DNA of 64,000 bases from Prorocentrum cordatum (GCA_963575745.1 CAUYUJ010001337.1:398650-462649), one strand, 5' to 3'; shown: positions 1 to 33,322, counted from the stretch's first letter. Numbers and translations are program-made. The notes: generated by a model from the letters alone, not told the origin.

Positions 1-705
1 GACGACGATGAGCCATCTCGGGGGCCACTTGGGGGCAGTCTGGGGGCCTTTTGGGAGGCTTTTGGGGGCCTCTTGGGAGCCTCTTGGGGGCGCCTTGGAG
101 CCCCTTGGTGGGCTTCTTGGGGGCCTGGGAGCCTCTCAGGCCAAGGGCTCGAAATGTCCGTTCGGGCCCCCCGTTTGGATTCCCTCTTGGGCAATCTTGG
201 AGGCCTCTTGGGCGGTCTTGGGGCCCTCTTTTGTCGTTTTGGGGCCCTCTTGGAGGCTTTTTGGGCTGGGCGATCTTGGGGGCTTCTTGGGATGTCTTGG
301 AACGTCGGGAAGCCGACAAGGCGAGAACGCCAACATCGTTCAATAAAAAACACATCTGCGAAGTTTGCCCCTGGGGGCCCTTGGGAGTGCTCTTCGGGGC
401 CTCTTGGAGCGTGTTGAAAACCTCTTCAGCCGTCTGGAGGCTACTTTGACGTCTTGGACCGATCATATGGCGATTCGGGGCTCTCAAGGACCGTCTTGGT
501 GGCCTCTTGAGGCACTCTTGCCGCGTTTTGGGCCTTTTCTGGGCCCTCGCCTGGGGGTGATGCGTATCTGGGGGGCGACCCCCCCGGGACCCCTCCCGGC
601 AGGAAGGGGATCAAAGGGAAGGGGCTTTTTTCGACTCAGCTACGGCGTTGCTCAGTGTCGGTTTGGCTGGCGCGCTTAAGGACGAGGGTCCAGGGAAAGG
701 AGACG
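1..705 (+). repeat. PLG-family G-rich interspersed repeat, copy A
   Basis: This stretch is made of imperfect units around GGGGCCTCTTGGGGGCC; it stays open in several frames and would encode W-G-P-L-G-x-L-L-G style peptides. The order of landmarks is the same as in the copy at 13310: G-rich units, an A/T-rich island with CAATAAA near 341, more units with GACGTCTTGGACCGATC near 450, a CCCCCGGGACCCCTCCC block near 580, GGGATCAAAGG near 608, and an end near GCGCGCTTAAGGACGAGGG. Shared landmarks over about 700 bp mark it as one copy of a dispersed element and not a gene; the open frames follow from base composition. Confidence 0.75.
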
Positions 706-974
706 GGGGACGACGGAGACGACCGTTGACGGAGACGACGAGAAGACAACGGAGACGCAGCCGACGACGGAGACGATGAGGAAACGACGGAGACGACACG
801 ACGACGAAGGCCCAGGGAAGGGAGACAGGAGACGACGGTGACGATGGTTGACGGAGACGACGAGGAGATGCCGACGACGACGGCGACCAACGGAAAAGCG
901 TCTTCCGCACGCCGACAGTCTTGGTCTCGTTCTTTCTTTGTCCCTTTTCTGCTCTGTTGCCGCCGACCCTGGAC

Positions 975-1005
<31 letters not shown>

Positions 1006-1010
1006 GCCCC
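706..1010. repeat. Degenerate GACGGAGACGAC minisatellite
   Basis: The bases are mostly short GACGGAGAC and GACGACGA words in imperfect tandem, ending in a pure GAC triplet run near 970-1003. The overlapping open frames on both strands are Arg/Ser/Asp-rich and reflect the repeat only. Confidence 0.7.
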
Positions 1011-1039
1011 CCCTCGTGTATGTCGGTCCCCCTTCTCCC

Positions 1040-1222
1040 CGCGGACTTCCCGGGCCGGGCAGACCCCAGGAAACTTCAGAAAACTCGAGAATATCCCAAG
1101 ATAGCCTGCGACTGGCCCTCAAGGCCCCCAACACCGCCCCACGAGAGCTCCAAGATGGCCCCATATGACACCGTGACAGCCCCAAGGCACCCCAAGACGC
1201 CCCAAGAACCCCCCCAAGAGAC
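1040..1222 (-). repeat. PLG-family repeat fragment, inverted
   Basis: CCCCAAGACGCCCC and CCCCCAAGAGAC words are the reverse complement of the PLG units. The fragment stops directly before the spliced-leader relic at 1224. Confidence 0.5.
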
Positions 1223-1223
1223 T

Positions 1224-1245
1224 TCCGTAACCATTTTGGCTCAAG
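1224..1245 (+). other. Relic dinoflagellate spliced-leader sequence
   Basis: Twenty-one of the 22 bases match the conserved dinoflagellate spliced leader, including the diagnostic CCATTTTGGCTCAAG; the one difference is A for G in GTAGCC (here GTAACC). The leader is normally added to mRNA by trans-splicing and is not encoded in front of genes, so a genomic copy indicates that a mature mRNA was reverse-transcribed and reinserted. It sits 61 bases before an ATG at 1307, a normal distance for a dinoflagellate 5' UTR. Confidence 0.85.
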
Positions 1246-1306
1246 CCATTCGGCTAGCTGGCGCCGGCGCGACTGCTCCCTCCCTGCAAGTGTTCTTCTC
1301 GGCTTC

Positions 1307-2758
1307 ATGGAGCTCACTGGTGTGTTCGACTCCATTGCCGCTTCCTCGCTGTATTCCAGCGACCGCCGCTTTGCCATTCGAGCGGCCATCAGCCAATTCA
1401 GTGCCAATTTTGACCGCCATGCAGATGAGGACCCTGTAGCTATTCAAGAGGCCATTCTGAAATCTCTCGACTGCTCGATGCGAAAGCTCGTCTTCGTAAC
1501 GGAGGTCACAACGCTCTCTCGAATCGGCTCGGTCTCTTGAGTCGAAAGAGGAATGCGGCTGCCCACCCTAAATGGTCCTCCCTCTTGTCTGAGGTCATTG
1601 CCATCTCCCCTACGCTCCCAAAGCAGGAACCTGACGATGTCGAGGACGAAGTAATGGCTGTTGTACCGAATGTTTCGTCTGAGGAGGAGATCACCGACGT
1701 CGCCCAATGCACGCAGCAGAGCAGTGAAGAGGATGAGATATCTGGCCCCTCTCCTTTTCATGGTATTGATGCGACGGCCAGCGCGGAGTGTTCACTCTCT
1801 CAGATTCACAGGACTGACGCTCATCTTGTCGAGGACTACCTGTCCCAGCACCCAGCAGCGGTTCTTCAGGGATCGACGGAGGAGGTTGTCCCTTCGTTGC
1901 CGGTTGATGGCCCCTCCTCCTCTACCATGATGGCATCGGACGTTGTGAAGCACTTCATTGATGCGTACACGGTCTTGAGCCCTGGTCGCAAGGCTCAGTG
2001 TGACCATTGGCTACGCCCCCTTGCCATCTACCTCCAGCCCAGCCTTTTCGATAACCCTACCGGCGTGTTCCAGCGCGTCATTTCCGACAACCCTATGGGG
2101 GCGATCGAGGAGCTCGAAAACAGGCTGGGTGCGTCGTCAGCACGAGCTGCCCCTCAGGATACTCATGTTCATGGGGGACATATAGTAGACTTGACTGGTG
2201 ACGTGTAGCTCGCAGAGGATACAGTGCTCCTACGCGAGGAAACTTTCCAGTTCAACTGTCCAGCGCTGCGTGGGCTTCACGAGCGCACCTCCCTCCTATC
2301 GGGAAAATACTGCTGTGACTATTGCGGTCAGGACATCAGCGCACATGAGAGTTTCTTGATATGCGAATCATGCGACGTTGGAGTGCGTTCGGAATGTCAA
2401 AACAATGCCGCTGCTACGAAAGCCGCCATGGACGTGAGTTGACACGATTCGTGCGTGTCTCGCTCGTTCCTCATGTGCTCTGTCTTTGGCGCCGTGCTTG
2501 TGGAGCTCTATGGTGCTGTTCCTTCACGTCCTGTTCTGCGCCCTCTCATTGTGGTCATGTTATATATTTGAGTGTCATTTTGGCCCCACCAACTGCCGGG
2601 GTGCTTCCTGCCCCGCACTGCGTCGTCTTCGCTAAAGTCACTCCGCAATGAAGGCCGGTTTGCTTCATTGACGCTGATGATCTCGTCTCGCTCAGGCAGA
2701 CATGCTCAATGTTGTTCAGGAAGGCTGCGATCTTCTACACCAAGTTCCGAATGCATGA
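1307..2758 (+). pseudogene. SL-tagged gene with ZZ-like zinc finger, frameshifted
   Basis: The reading starts at ATG 1307, shortly after the spliced-leader relic, and runs in one frame to about 1470. It then continues in another frame with a convincing Arg-rich helix (LRNGGHNALSNRLGLLSRKR) at about 1489-1548 and an acidic, Ser-rich middle. An in-frame TAG lies at 2206. Beyond it the same frame gives a Cys-rich motif at about 2311-2394, CDYCGQDI followed by ICESCDVGVRSEC, resembling a ZZ-type zinc finger. The exon ends at GAC 2433 against a consensus GTGAGT donor; an acceptor at 2694-2695 would add about 20 codons ending in TGA at 2756. One frameshift and one TAG suggest a decayed retrocopy. 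The presence of an intron means it was not purely cDNA-derived or gained the intron later. Function is not recognised; the ZZ assignment is by Cys spacing only. Confidence 0.55.
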
Positions 2759-3054
2759 TGCCTGCTACGGGTGCCACTTTGCCCATCAGTCCGCGAGGCT
2801 GAGGCGGTGTTCAGTCGATCACGAGTCTCAGTTCTCACGCGCGCGTGTTAAAGCGGGCGGTGCACACATTCTTTGGAGTCAAGTTGTTCCTCGCTAAAGT
2901 TGTTTCGCGTGCGCTTTGCAGTTGGTTCACCCCTTCCTGCAAGTTTTGTATTTCAAGGTGCAAATTGGCGATCTCTCTCGCGTTGGTTCTTCCCGTAGGC
3001 CTGAGCGTGGTTGGTATATCCTGTCACGTTTGGTGACATTCGATCGACATGCGG

Positions 3055-3480
3055 ATCATCGATTGCCCCCTTGGGGCAACAAAAAACCCAGAGACCCCCC
3101 AAGAGGGCCTCCGACAGTAAAAGCCGTTCTGTTCCCTTGGGGGAGCGTCGATTTGTGAGCATAGATTCGCCGCTTCCACAGCATCCACGACGGCCCAAGA
3201 TGCCCCCGAGACGGCCCAGCAGGCCCTCAAGTGAGCTCCAGGACGGCCTATGAAAGGTCCAAGCCGGCCCAGGAGGCCTCCAGGGCGGCCCAAGAGAGCC
3301 CCAGGACATGCCCGAGAGGGGCCCCAGAGGGTTCGAGCCTGGGCCCTAAGAGGCCCCGAGGAGGCCCCAAGAGGCTCCCAAGAGGCCCCGAGAGACTTCA
3401 AAGGGCCTCCAAGAGGCCTCAGGAGGCCCCCAGGAAACGCCCAGGAGACCCCCTAAGAGGCCCCAAGCGGCCTTACGAGA
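3055..3480 (-). repeat. PLG-family repeat, inverted copy
   Basis: CCAAGAGGCCCC and CCAGGACGGCC words are the reverse complement of copies A and B. The block is about 425 bp and lacks the CCCCGGGACC terminal landmark, so it is a partial copy. Open frames here (Arg/Pro-rich) are compositional. The 300 bp before it (2759-3054) show nothing recognisable. Confidence 0.65.
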
Positions 3481-3557
3481 TGTCTCTGGTCCACAACCTA
3501 GGCCCGTTCCTGGGGCGCCGCCTGGTCGGCACAGATCTTGTTTCCTATGTGTGCGGA

Positions 3558-3602
3558 TATGTATACATATGCATGTATGTATGTATGTATGCATGCACGA
3601 TT
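3558..3602. repeat. (ATGT)n microsatellite
   Basis: Tetranucleotide ATGT/ATGC repeat of about ten units. Confidence 0.85.
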
Positions 3603-3701
3603 ACATGTCAGAGCTCATGTATGTGTGACTGCAAGAGACAAGAGAGATCTTTGGCCTGGCGAAGGGCCAACCCCTATGCAGCTGCGTGTAGCGCAGGGCG
3701 C

Positions 3702-3702
<1 letters not shown>

Positions 3703-3739
<37 letters not shown>
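3703..3739. repeat. (CT)n microsatellite
   Basis: Uninterrupted CT dinucleotide run of about 18 units. Confidence 0.9.
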
Positions 3740-3741
<2 letters not shown>

Positions 3742-3814
3742 AAATACTGCGCGACGCGGCGTAGACCAGATAGAGGGCTGCTGGGGTCAGGGCGCGTAGA
3801 CACGCTGAGCCCCC

Positions 3815-4140
3815 TGTGGGGCGCGATCCGCGTGAAGGGGGTGGTCGCCGCGCGAGCGCGCCCCGCGATCCGCGCGTAGAGATGTGGAGGGCGCCGTGCA
3901 AAATTGCCCATGGGTGCCATGCATGGAGACGTTCGCGGGGTGCGATCCGCGTCTCGGGTGTGCAGAAATATGCGGAAGGACGCCATGCGACCCTTCCTGT
4001 TGGAGCTGTCGATGGAGTTCCCTATAGGGCGCGATCTGTGTGAGGGGTGTGCCGACATGGGCGTGAAGACGCCATGCGAACATTCCCTCTGGGGCCGTGG
4101 GTGGAGCTCCCTTTGGGCCACGATGCTTGCCAGGGCGGTG
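3815..4140. repeat. Degenerate tandem repeat with GCGATCCGCGTGAGGGG core
   Basis: The core GCGATC(C/T)G(C/T)GTGAGGGG recurs at about 3824, 3939 and 4028, with a weaker copy near 4117. Each is followed by a segment containing GCCATGC and a TTCCCT(AT/CT)(A/G)GGG motif. Spacing is roughly 90-120 bp. The core reappears in the 72/73-bp array at 60261. Confidence 0.55.
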
Positions 4141-4192
4141 GAGAACAGCTGCCCATCCGTTCCCGGAGACCTCTCTGGGACCAGCTGGGCGG

Positions 4193-4500
4193 AGGGGGAG
4201 GAGGAGGAGGAGGAGGAGGAGGAGGAGGAGGAGGAGGAGGAGGAGGAGGAGGAGGAGGAGGAGGAGGAGGAGGAGGAGGAGTTGGGAGGACGGGGAGTAG
4301 CTGCAAACGGGCGAGAGGAGAACGAGCAGGACATGGGACAGAAGGAAAAGGCGGAGAAGGAGGAGGAAAAGCAGGAGGAAAATGAGGAGGAGGACGACGA
4401 AGAGGAGTGAACATGGAGTAACGGTAACGAGGCGGGGATGAGGCGGGGGAGCAGAAGTAGGAGCACGGGGAGGAGGAGGAGGAGAAGGAGGAGGACCATC
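4193..4500. repeat. (GGA)n microsatellite and flanking purine tract
   Basis: A pure GGA triplet run covers 4193-4281, followed by degenerate GGAGAA/GGAGGC purine sequence to 4500. Poly-Glu, poly-Gly, poly-Arg and poly-Ser frames come from this run and are not genes. Confidence 0.9.
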
Positions 4501-4509
4501 ACATGCTGA

Positions 4510-7190
4510 AGAGGAAGGCTAGGGTTTGGCCGACCCGACCCTAACCGAAACCTTGGGATTACATCCGTTCTCCCCTTACGCCCTTCTTCGACCCTACATC
4601 GCCGCCCCTTCCTTGAGGAGCTGGGCTGCAGGGAAGGGCTGGGGCAGTCGGGGGCGGGCTTTCATGTTGTCCTTCGGATGACGGCCGCCTGACGCCCGAG
4701 ACCGCGCACCTTCAGAGAACTTGCTTCTGAAGCGCTCGCTGCATTCACTTCTGAGTCCTTCGAGGTTGCTCTCCAGATAACGGCCGCACCTCTTGCAGAT
4801 TATGAGAAAGGACTCGACATCGAGGTAATCGCAAATCAACAGTCGGTGCTCCCTGGGCTCTCTAATTAACTGGGACAGCGCTGCATAATTGGCAGGGCAC
4901 ACTTCTCGCGAACGGGCTTGGCGGGTTCTATCAGTGCGGGCACGAGTGTGACACGCTAAGCACAGCCAGTGGTTTTTGATCCAGCCCCAGTGGTGGCGAG
5001 CCAAAACCTGAAGGTTACGGCGGGCCGCGCGGGCCCGCCGAGGAAGACCCTCAGGGGGCTGAGGGGGTGGGGTCCAGTCTTTGACCGCACCCGCGGCTCC
5101 GACAGGGGGGTTGAGGCTCTGGGGAGGCTTCTCGTATGCCTTCTTCCCCGTCTTTGGGGCGAGGGCCTGCCACAAGGAGAGCGCATCCGCTGCATACTTC
5201 AAAAATCTCAGTACTCTACTGCGGCCTTCTTTAGAATACTCAATCTCCATCTGGGACGGGGCGGGAATCTGGGCAGCAGCTAGTTTGGCAACCCGATCCG
5301 CCCAGTCGTTTTTTTTTGCTACAAACCAGTCCCTCGAGCCAGCCTCCAGGGTCGAGAGATCTTGGTGGGCCTTTACGTTGGCTATCTCGAGTGACCTGAA
5401 ACTGCCTTGGGCCCTGGCCAAGACAGACACTCCTGCATACATTTCTGCCCTACTAACCTCGGGGCTCTGGTGAACCGAGAGGATGCTTTTAAAGTCGGTC
5501 CACGCTTTAGTGACTCTTGGGCTGGAGGCGGCAGCCAGAAATCCTAAATGCTCGGCAGCGGGCGACGTGGGGGGAAGACTGGCCCCCACGGGCCCCGAGA
5601 GACAGGCAACTAGGTCGCCCTCCTCGTCGGTTTTAACCACGGACCAGGCAGGGGCGTCAAAGACCGTATGGCCAGGTTTTCAAACACTGCCGTCGTGGAA
5701 AAGTTCACCTTGCATGGCAACCTCCTTGGGCTGCCCACCGCGCGACCAATGCACTGCTTGGTCTAGTCCTAATCCTGGGGGCCTCAGAGCAATTGGTTCA
5801 GGTCGAAGCTGGAACCCCAAGACGTACGGGAAACCTCTCCTCTGATCCCTGAGCTCCTCCACGTCCCCCTCCTTCAACATCTCCTCTCTCAAGTTGCTGG
5901 TCTGCGGGCACTCGAAGACCCTGTGGGGGAGGGAGTCCTCGGGGCCTTGGCGCAACTCGCAACTGATTTTTTCCTCGTAGCCTGCCTCGGCTATCTTACT
6001 TTTTGTCCAAATGCACTGGCATCCGTAGGACAGCAAGGTCGTGCGCTTGTGCCCCTGCATACTGTCATCTTGCAGCGCGTGCTGCATGAGCGACGGGTCC
6101 AGCGGCTCGTCGAGACCTAGCTTCGCGCTGGCCTTCAAATCGAGCTGCTGCTGCCACTGGGATTGAAATAACTTCTTGATTAAGGCTGGGGAGGTCGTGA
6201 TGAGTGGGCAGTCCTGGCCGTTGGTATCCTGGAACACAAACGGGTCGTGCATAGACCATCCAAGACGCCCCAAGCTGAGGATCGTGGCCCCGAGAGGCCC
6301 TCTTATCTGGAGCCACTTCGTCGGGGGTTTGCTGAGGACCTCCAGGGCCTGAGTGCGAAGTTCAGGAAACGTAAAGCTGGCAGTCCCAGGTGGATGAGCA
6401 ACCCTCCAGATCAGATTGACCCAATAGCAGGCCGGTCCCAGAGCGGCAGTCCAGGTCGGATCCCCGAGAATCGACAGCGCCAAAGACTTGGATCTGATAG
6501 CACATCTGGGTCCTACGATCTTGAGGTGCACGGATTGGGCCTCTTGCGCCTCGGGGTTGGTGAGGCCGACCACCTCTGCTCCGTAGTAGGCGGCCGCCTT
6601 CAGCCCTGTCTGGTAAATCTTACGCATATTTGCACCTGCTCTCCTAATCTGCGCCAAACGGTGGGGACGACGTCTCATGTTTGTCGATCGCTTTCCGAGG
6701 GTCGTGCGTGACTTTTTGCTGAGCCTGTTCCCCATGGTAAAATCTACTCCGAGGTTTGGCGCAGACTGTGCTTGGCGGACACCATCGGGTCCACTGTACT
6801 TGCCTAGGGCCTTCGCCAGTCTCTGCTGCACCACTGCTGACGAGCCCAACACCGCCGCCTTTTGCAGCGCGACCGAGCAATCGAGGCCCTCCTCGATTAC
6901 ATCTAGCATGCTGTCGGCGGCCCGCGCCAAGTCCGACACCAGGGGCCTCACACTAGTGTTGTTGCTGGCCAACATGATGTCATCTATGAAGATGGAGGGG
7001 TCCACTGTGGGGAACTTCGAGACCCAGGAGTCCATGGGGGGCACTGTGTGCATTTGCACGTTGTAGGTAGCGAGCGAGCATCCCGCGGGGAATCCTCTAG
7101 TAGGACAACCAGCATAAGTAGCCAAGGTCCTCGTTGCAACTACCCTCGGTCCCCCATATTGGTTCACCATAAGACAAGCTAACGTATCCG
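4510..7190 (-). mobile_element. 5'-truncated non-LTR retrotransposon (RT + RNase H)
   Basis: A LINE-type element on the minus strand. Only the part from RT motif B to the 3' end is left; the endonuclease, RT fingers and motif A are missing. At the 5' junction (about 7170-7190) coding sequence gives way abruptly to GGA-rich simple repeat. Such 5' truncation is typical of target-primed reverse transcription. No poly-A or target-site duplication is evident. It lies 560 bp upstream of the first recognisable kinase exon, in opposite orientation. Confidence 0.8.
4594..7170 (-). pseudogene. LINE ORF: partial reverse transcriptase, zinc motif, RNase H
   Basis: Read from 7170 downwards, the frame gives RT motif B (RGFPAGCSLAT), the catalytic box in the form FIDD (PSIFIDDIMLAS), the thumb region, a Cys/His motif (CELRQGPEDSLPHRVFECP) and then RNase H. 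RNase H residues are visible in order: Asp of FHDGS, Glu of AAEHLGF, Asp of TDFKSI, His of VKAHQ and Asp of KNDWADR. The C-terminus has further CxxC pairs (CLAC, CKRC) and ends with GGRHP. The frame is intact except for one TGA at 5680-5682, just after FHDGSV, in the first RNase H strand; the same frame then continues for about 360 codons to TAG at 4594. An otherwise open frame with a single stop suggests recent death. RT assignment is certain; the clade is inferred from C-terminal RNase H. Confidence 0.85.
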
Positions 7191-7420
7191 AAAGGAGAAG
7201 GAGGAGGAGGAGGAGGACGACAAGAAAGATGATGACCATGGAGGGGGACGAGAACGACGATGACGAGGGGGGAGGGGGAGTGAGCCGAGACGAATGGAGA
7301 CGTTGCAGCGCCCACATGCGGAGGACTTCGCAATGTCGCCGATTCGATGAGCGAAAGCGTGAGCCGTAAAACGTGGCGTAGGTGTGACTCGACTCGAACC
7401 TACGCGCGCGCGCGGTTCTA
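7191..7420. other. Purine tract and unassigned spacer
   Basis: 7191-7275 is GGAGGA-rich; the rest to 7420 is unique and no coding exon was found in it. A minus-strand TTCGAGTC word at about 7391 resembles a tRNA B box, but no cloverleaf can be built around it. Confidence 0.4.
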
Positions 7421-7680
7421 GTGTGTGTGTATGTATGTATGTATGGTATGGTATGGTATGGCATGGTATGGTATGGTATGGTATGGTAATGGTAGTGGTA
7501 GTGGTAGTGGCAATGTGATGGTAATGGGAATGGGAATGGGAATGGGAATGGGAATGGTAATGGTAATGGTAATGGTATGTTATGGTATGGTATGGTATGG
7601 TATGATATGGTACGGTACGGTACGGTACGGTACGGTATGGTATGGTATGGTATGCATGCATGCATGCATGTATATATAAT
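7421..7680. repeat. (ATGGT)n / (GGTAGT)n / (GGGAAT)n complex microsatellite
   Basis: Blocks follow one another: ATGT, ATGGT pentamers, GGTAGT, GGGAAT hexamers, GGTAAT, ATGGT again, ACGGT, ATGGT and finally ATGC. Each block looks like local expansion of a variant of the same motif. Confidence 0.9.
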
Positions 7681-7749
7681 GTTTGGTTCTCTCTCGCTCT
7701 CCCGGCTCTCCCCACCGTCTCCCATGCCTCATCCCTCGCCCCCGCCGAG

Positions 7750-29524
<21,775 letters not shown>

Positions 29525-29757
29525 GTGCCGCCCGCTCCTGTGCGCCCTGCGCCCGCCGCACCTTTGCGCAGAGGGGGGGCATGGGGGGAGGTGGGACGGC
29601 TCCTTAGAAGCAGCCCTGCTGCTTAGAAGGCGCGGGTTCATTCTCTATACATCTAGTCCGATACGGGAATTTCTACATGACCACCGCCTGGAGGATCAAT
29701 TGTTCGGGGAACTCGGCAGGCGGTGGATATGGACATACTCGGGCCCTTGGGGACCTA

Positions 29758-29935
29758 TTTATGTATGTACATAATATACATACATATGTATATATATATA
29801 TATATATAAATGTGTGCAAATGTGTATATATATGCATATATATATATATATGTGCATATGTATAGTATATATACATATATTTAGATTCATTTCCATATCC
29901 ATATCCGTATCCATATCGATATCATATCCACCACC
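29758..29935. repeat. (TA)n / (ATGT)n / (CCATAT)n microsatellites
   Basis: TATATA and ATGTATAT runs at 29760-29880, then CCATATC hexamer variants to 29932. Confidence 0.9.
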
Positions 29936-31640
29936 TGGGGCAACGGGACGTCGGTTCCCAGGCGATGGATTTGGTTAAATCCCCGCCTCGCATGTAAGGC
30001 CGGCGCCTCCTAAGGAGCAGCCCCTTTCTGAGAACCCCCACCCCTCCCCCATAACACTTTCTGCGCGCCGCCAAACCTTACCTCCAGAGGCGAGTCAACA
30101 TCCGCCGTTTCGGAGTCGTGCCGCGGGGGTCCTGAGGATGGGTGGATATGTGAGGCTTTCAAGGAAGGAGTCATTCTTAACGTTCCCCTAGCATGGTTTA
30201 GTCGCGCCGCCTATACCGTCCAACAGAGGGCTGGCGATGCCAATGTTTCATGATGATATCAACATGTGCGTTTCTTTTCGCTGCTTCTTGCGCTAGCAGG
30301 AAAAAACGCGACGAGCCCTCCCCTCGCCCGGGTCGGGCATGCCCGCGCTTTTACAGACATGCCCGAGTACATGTGTTTATCAGACATGTTTGCCACGTCT
30401 ACAAGTCTTACCTCTCCGAGGTACAATGTGAGACCAATGTTGAACGATATTCCAGTACAGGACGACAACATGACTATCGGAAACCGTACCCTACGGGTAC
30501 CATTTTGCTGGTAGGGAGATTACTAGGTAAGGCAAAATGCTGGCCATCTGCCCGAGTGTTCACAACGAAATCTCGCGAGTGTGTCGCAAGTCTCGGGGGT
30601 GTTGGGACCAAACAAGTACGGAACTATTACGGACCCAGTAATAGCTTCATTGAGGGAAAGGATATGGTGCTCGTATCTCCCGCGCGTCGACATGGTGAAT
30701 TTCACATGGGAAAAACGACCCTCGCGGCGTCGTCCAGTGTTTGTGTCACTGCCGCTGTCGCGGGTCCGCAGAATCTCAGCAGGCTAGATTCCGCTGGCCG
30801 CGTAGGCTCGCCATCGAGCTGTGGCGCGGGCCGCCGAGAAACGGCGCGGGATGGCGATCCCGCGGAGGATTACGACATGGAGCGGTACGGCAGCAGGCGG
30901 CCCCCGCGGTCCCCGTTGCCGGCGTCTGTCAACCAGGCATGCGTCATTATTTTTGATTTCTCCGTCTCAGGCGGCGCTATCACCGTATCATCGGAGGTTG
31001 ATGGGTCGGTCAAGTCGACGCCGCGTCTCTCCCGTACGGCACGGGGATATCAGCATTCCGGCATCGGTTCGAGACCGACGCCCGGGGCTGGATGCATGGA
31101 TGCAGCGATGGACGGACCTGCGGCCGAAGGCAAGTTGCCGAAGCTTTTCACCAGGACGCACCCACCGTTACGGCGAGCGGCCGAGACGAGCAAACAGCCT
31201 CGGCCGTCTCTCGACGTGTCAGTGAATTTCCCGACTGGAAAACGGTCCGAGATTGATGGGGGCCCCCATTGCAAGCTCGGGGGGCGGGGGGGCGATGGGA
31301 GCTCTGTTCCCGAGCCCCCGGCTTTCCGATCGTTCCGCGCGCGCGACCGCTGAGAGAGCCTCGCATGGAGTTCTCTGCGGCTTTCCGATCATTCTGCGGC
31401 GCGGAGTCTTGCCAGCAGGACCCCATTTGGCGCATCTGTTTCATCGGCTCGCACTGCCAAATCCGATGCTTCGAGTGCGCGGATCCAAGAGCCGCGCGCC
31501 AATGTGGGGCCCCGTTGCGGCCAGTTCCCTGAGAGTAGTTGCTTGGGAGACCGCGGCGTCTGAGGCTAGTCTGCCGCGGGTGCCCGTCGGGCTGCCGCCC
31601 GTGCAATCGTTTTTTTCGCTGCCCAGACTGCCCCCCGCCG
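29936..31640. other. Unassigned, weak open frames
   Basis: The longest plus frame (about 30250-31353) has no recognisable domain and an uneven composition; the minus-strand frames are no better. It could be decayed coding sequence. Confidence 0.3.
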
Positions 31641-33010
31641 ACAGCCCGCAACTCCACGGCGCTTCGCGGGCGGGAACGCAAGGGGGCGGGGGGGGGGGGG
31701 GGAGCAGCGCGGGGCGGCAGTCGTCGAAAGGGGCGCCAGGCCGGCGCGCGCGGGGGCAATTCGCGCGCGTCGAAATTCAGCAGCGAGCTGCCGCGCGCCG
31801 TCAGGCCGAGGCAGACCGCGCGGGGATGGCGCAGGCCTTCCGCGACGTGGAGATGAGGCAGTAAGCGGTCGTCTCGGACCAGTCCTGGAAAACGTCGCCT
31901 GAGCCGAGGGGGCTGGTCAGCAAGGTGGAGGCATCGGACGCGAACGAGAGGCGCGCCCGGGATCCCGAGATAAACGCGGCGGAAGAGGCCGCGCCCGCGA
32001 TCCAGGGCGCCGCCGGGGCGCGGGCCGTCGCCCGACAGAAGGCCGCCCAGGATGTCTGGTCAATGGAGGCGAACGGTGCGAAGATCGAGAGCGAGGCTCA
32101 GGGGGCGCCGCGGAATGCCCGGGCCGAGAAGATCGCCGCGGAGGCATCCGCCTTCCGCGCTGCGCGGCAGAGCACGGCGATGGCGAAGATGGCTGGGAAG
32201 CCGATGGCAGACGCCCGACAGGAGGCGGGGATGCTGGCCGAAACGGCCAGCTCGACCTGCGTTCGGGCGGCCGCGGAGGCACGGGGCGCCCGGGGACAAG
32301 TCGCGCGCGCAAAATGCCGAGCTGACCGTGAGGCGCCAGCAGCGGCCCGACCCGTCGAGGCGAGGGCCGAGCAGGCCATGGGAGTATGGGAGTCACAGCG
32401 CGAACGATTTTACCGGGGGCAAGCTGCGCACCGCGTCAAGCGGGAATCGCAGCGGCACCTCGCGCGGGCGGACGGTGACGCGGCGCGTCCAGCGACCTCT
32501 CCCGCAGCGGTGAAACGCGGAGCGGGCCGGGGAACTGCCCCTGTTGCGGCGAATTGCGGTCGATGGCGTCATTTGCGCCGGCTTCGCGATGAGTGCGATT
32601 GCCCGCGTTGCAACGAGGCCTGCTGTGAAGGGAGCATAGATGCCCCGGAGCGGCGGCGCCGGCCGCGCTGCCGGGGCGCCGCCGAGGGCGCGATGGGCGC
32701 CGAGATGAGGCTTCAGAACGTTGATGCGAAGGCGAAGGAGGTCCGGCGACAGCTCGAGAAGCGCATCGCGCCCCAAACTGCCACCAGGGCGGGGCCTTTC
32801 GATTGTCCGCCGTGGCCAGAGGCGGTTCCCAATGCCGCCGAGAGCGTTGCGGAGGCAGCGGCGGCGCAACCGCCCCGCGATGACACCGTCGAACGACTTG
32901 AGGCCGTCCTGTCTTTGCAACATCAGAGCGCCGTCGACTGGCGGAGGCGCGCGGGGGCGACGAGAGGGGCGGAGAGCCGCGCCGAACGAGAGGCCCACAA
33001 GAAGGAGGAC

Positions 33011-33041
<31 letters not shown>

Positions 33042-33058
33042 AAAACAATCAAACATGA
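31640..33058 (+). pseudogene. Ala/Glu/Arg-rich coiled-coil frame, unknown function
   Basis: One frame runs from about 31640 to 33058 with a single TAA at 31862-31864. Residues after the stop (from 31925) are dominated by A, E, R, K and Q in a heptad-like pattern (EKIAAEASAFRAARQSTAMA), consistent with long helices. One Cys cluster reads CDCPRCNEACCEG (about 32599-32637). The tail falls into a GA microsatellite (KEREREREKE), where the frame is probably no longer real. A comparable Glu/Ala/Arg-rich frame (REEAAQRRQENETAERAR) resumes at 33375 in another frame. It could be the gag of the decayed element that follows. GC is higher than in the neighbours. Confidence 0.35.
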
Positions 33059-33078
33059 AAACAACATGTGGACAATAT

Positions 33079-33131
<53 letters not shown>

Positions 33132-33142
33132 AAAAAAGAGGG

Positions 33143-33190
<48 letters not shown>

Positions 33191-33237
33191 AAACAAACAA
33201 AAAGATTCAGAGAAAGAGAAAGATAAAGAGAAAGAGA

Positions 33238-33312
<75 letters not shown>

Positions 33313-33322
33313 GGAGAGCTCG
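33010..33322. repeat. (GA)n microsatellite
   Basis: GA dinucleotide runs broken by AAAG and AAAC words, about 310 bp. Confidence 0.92.
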
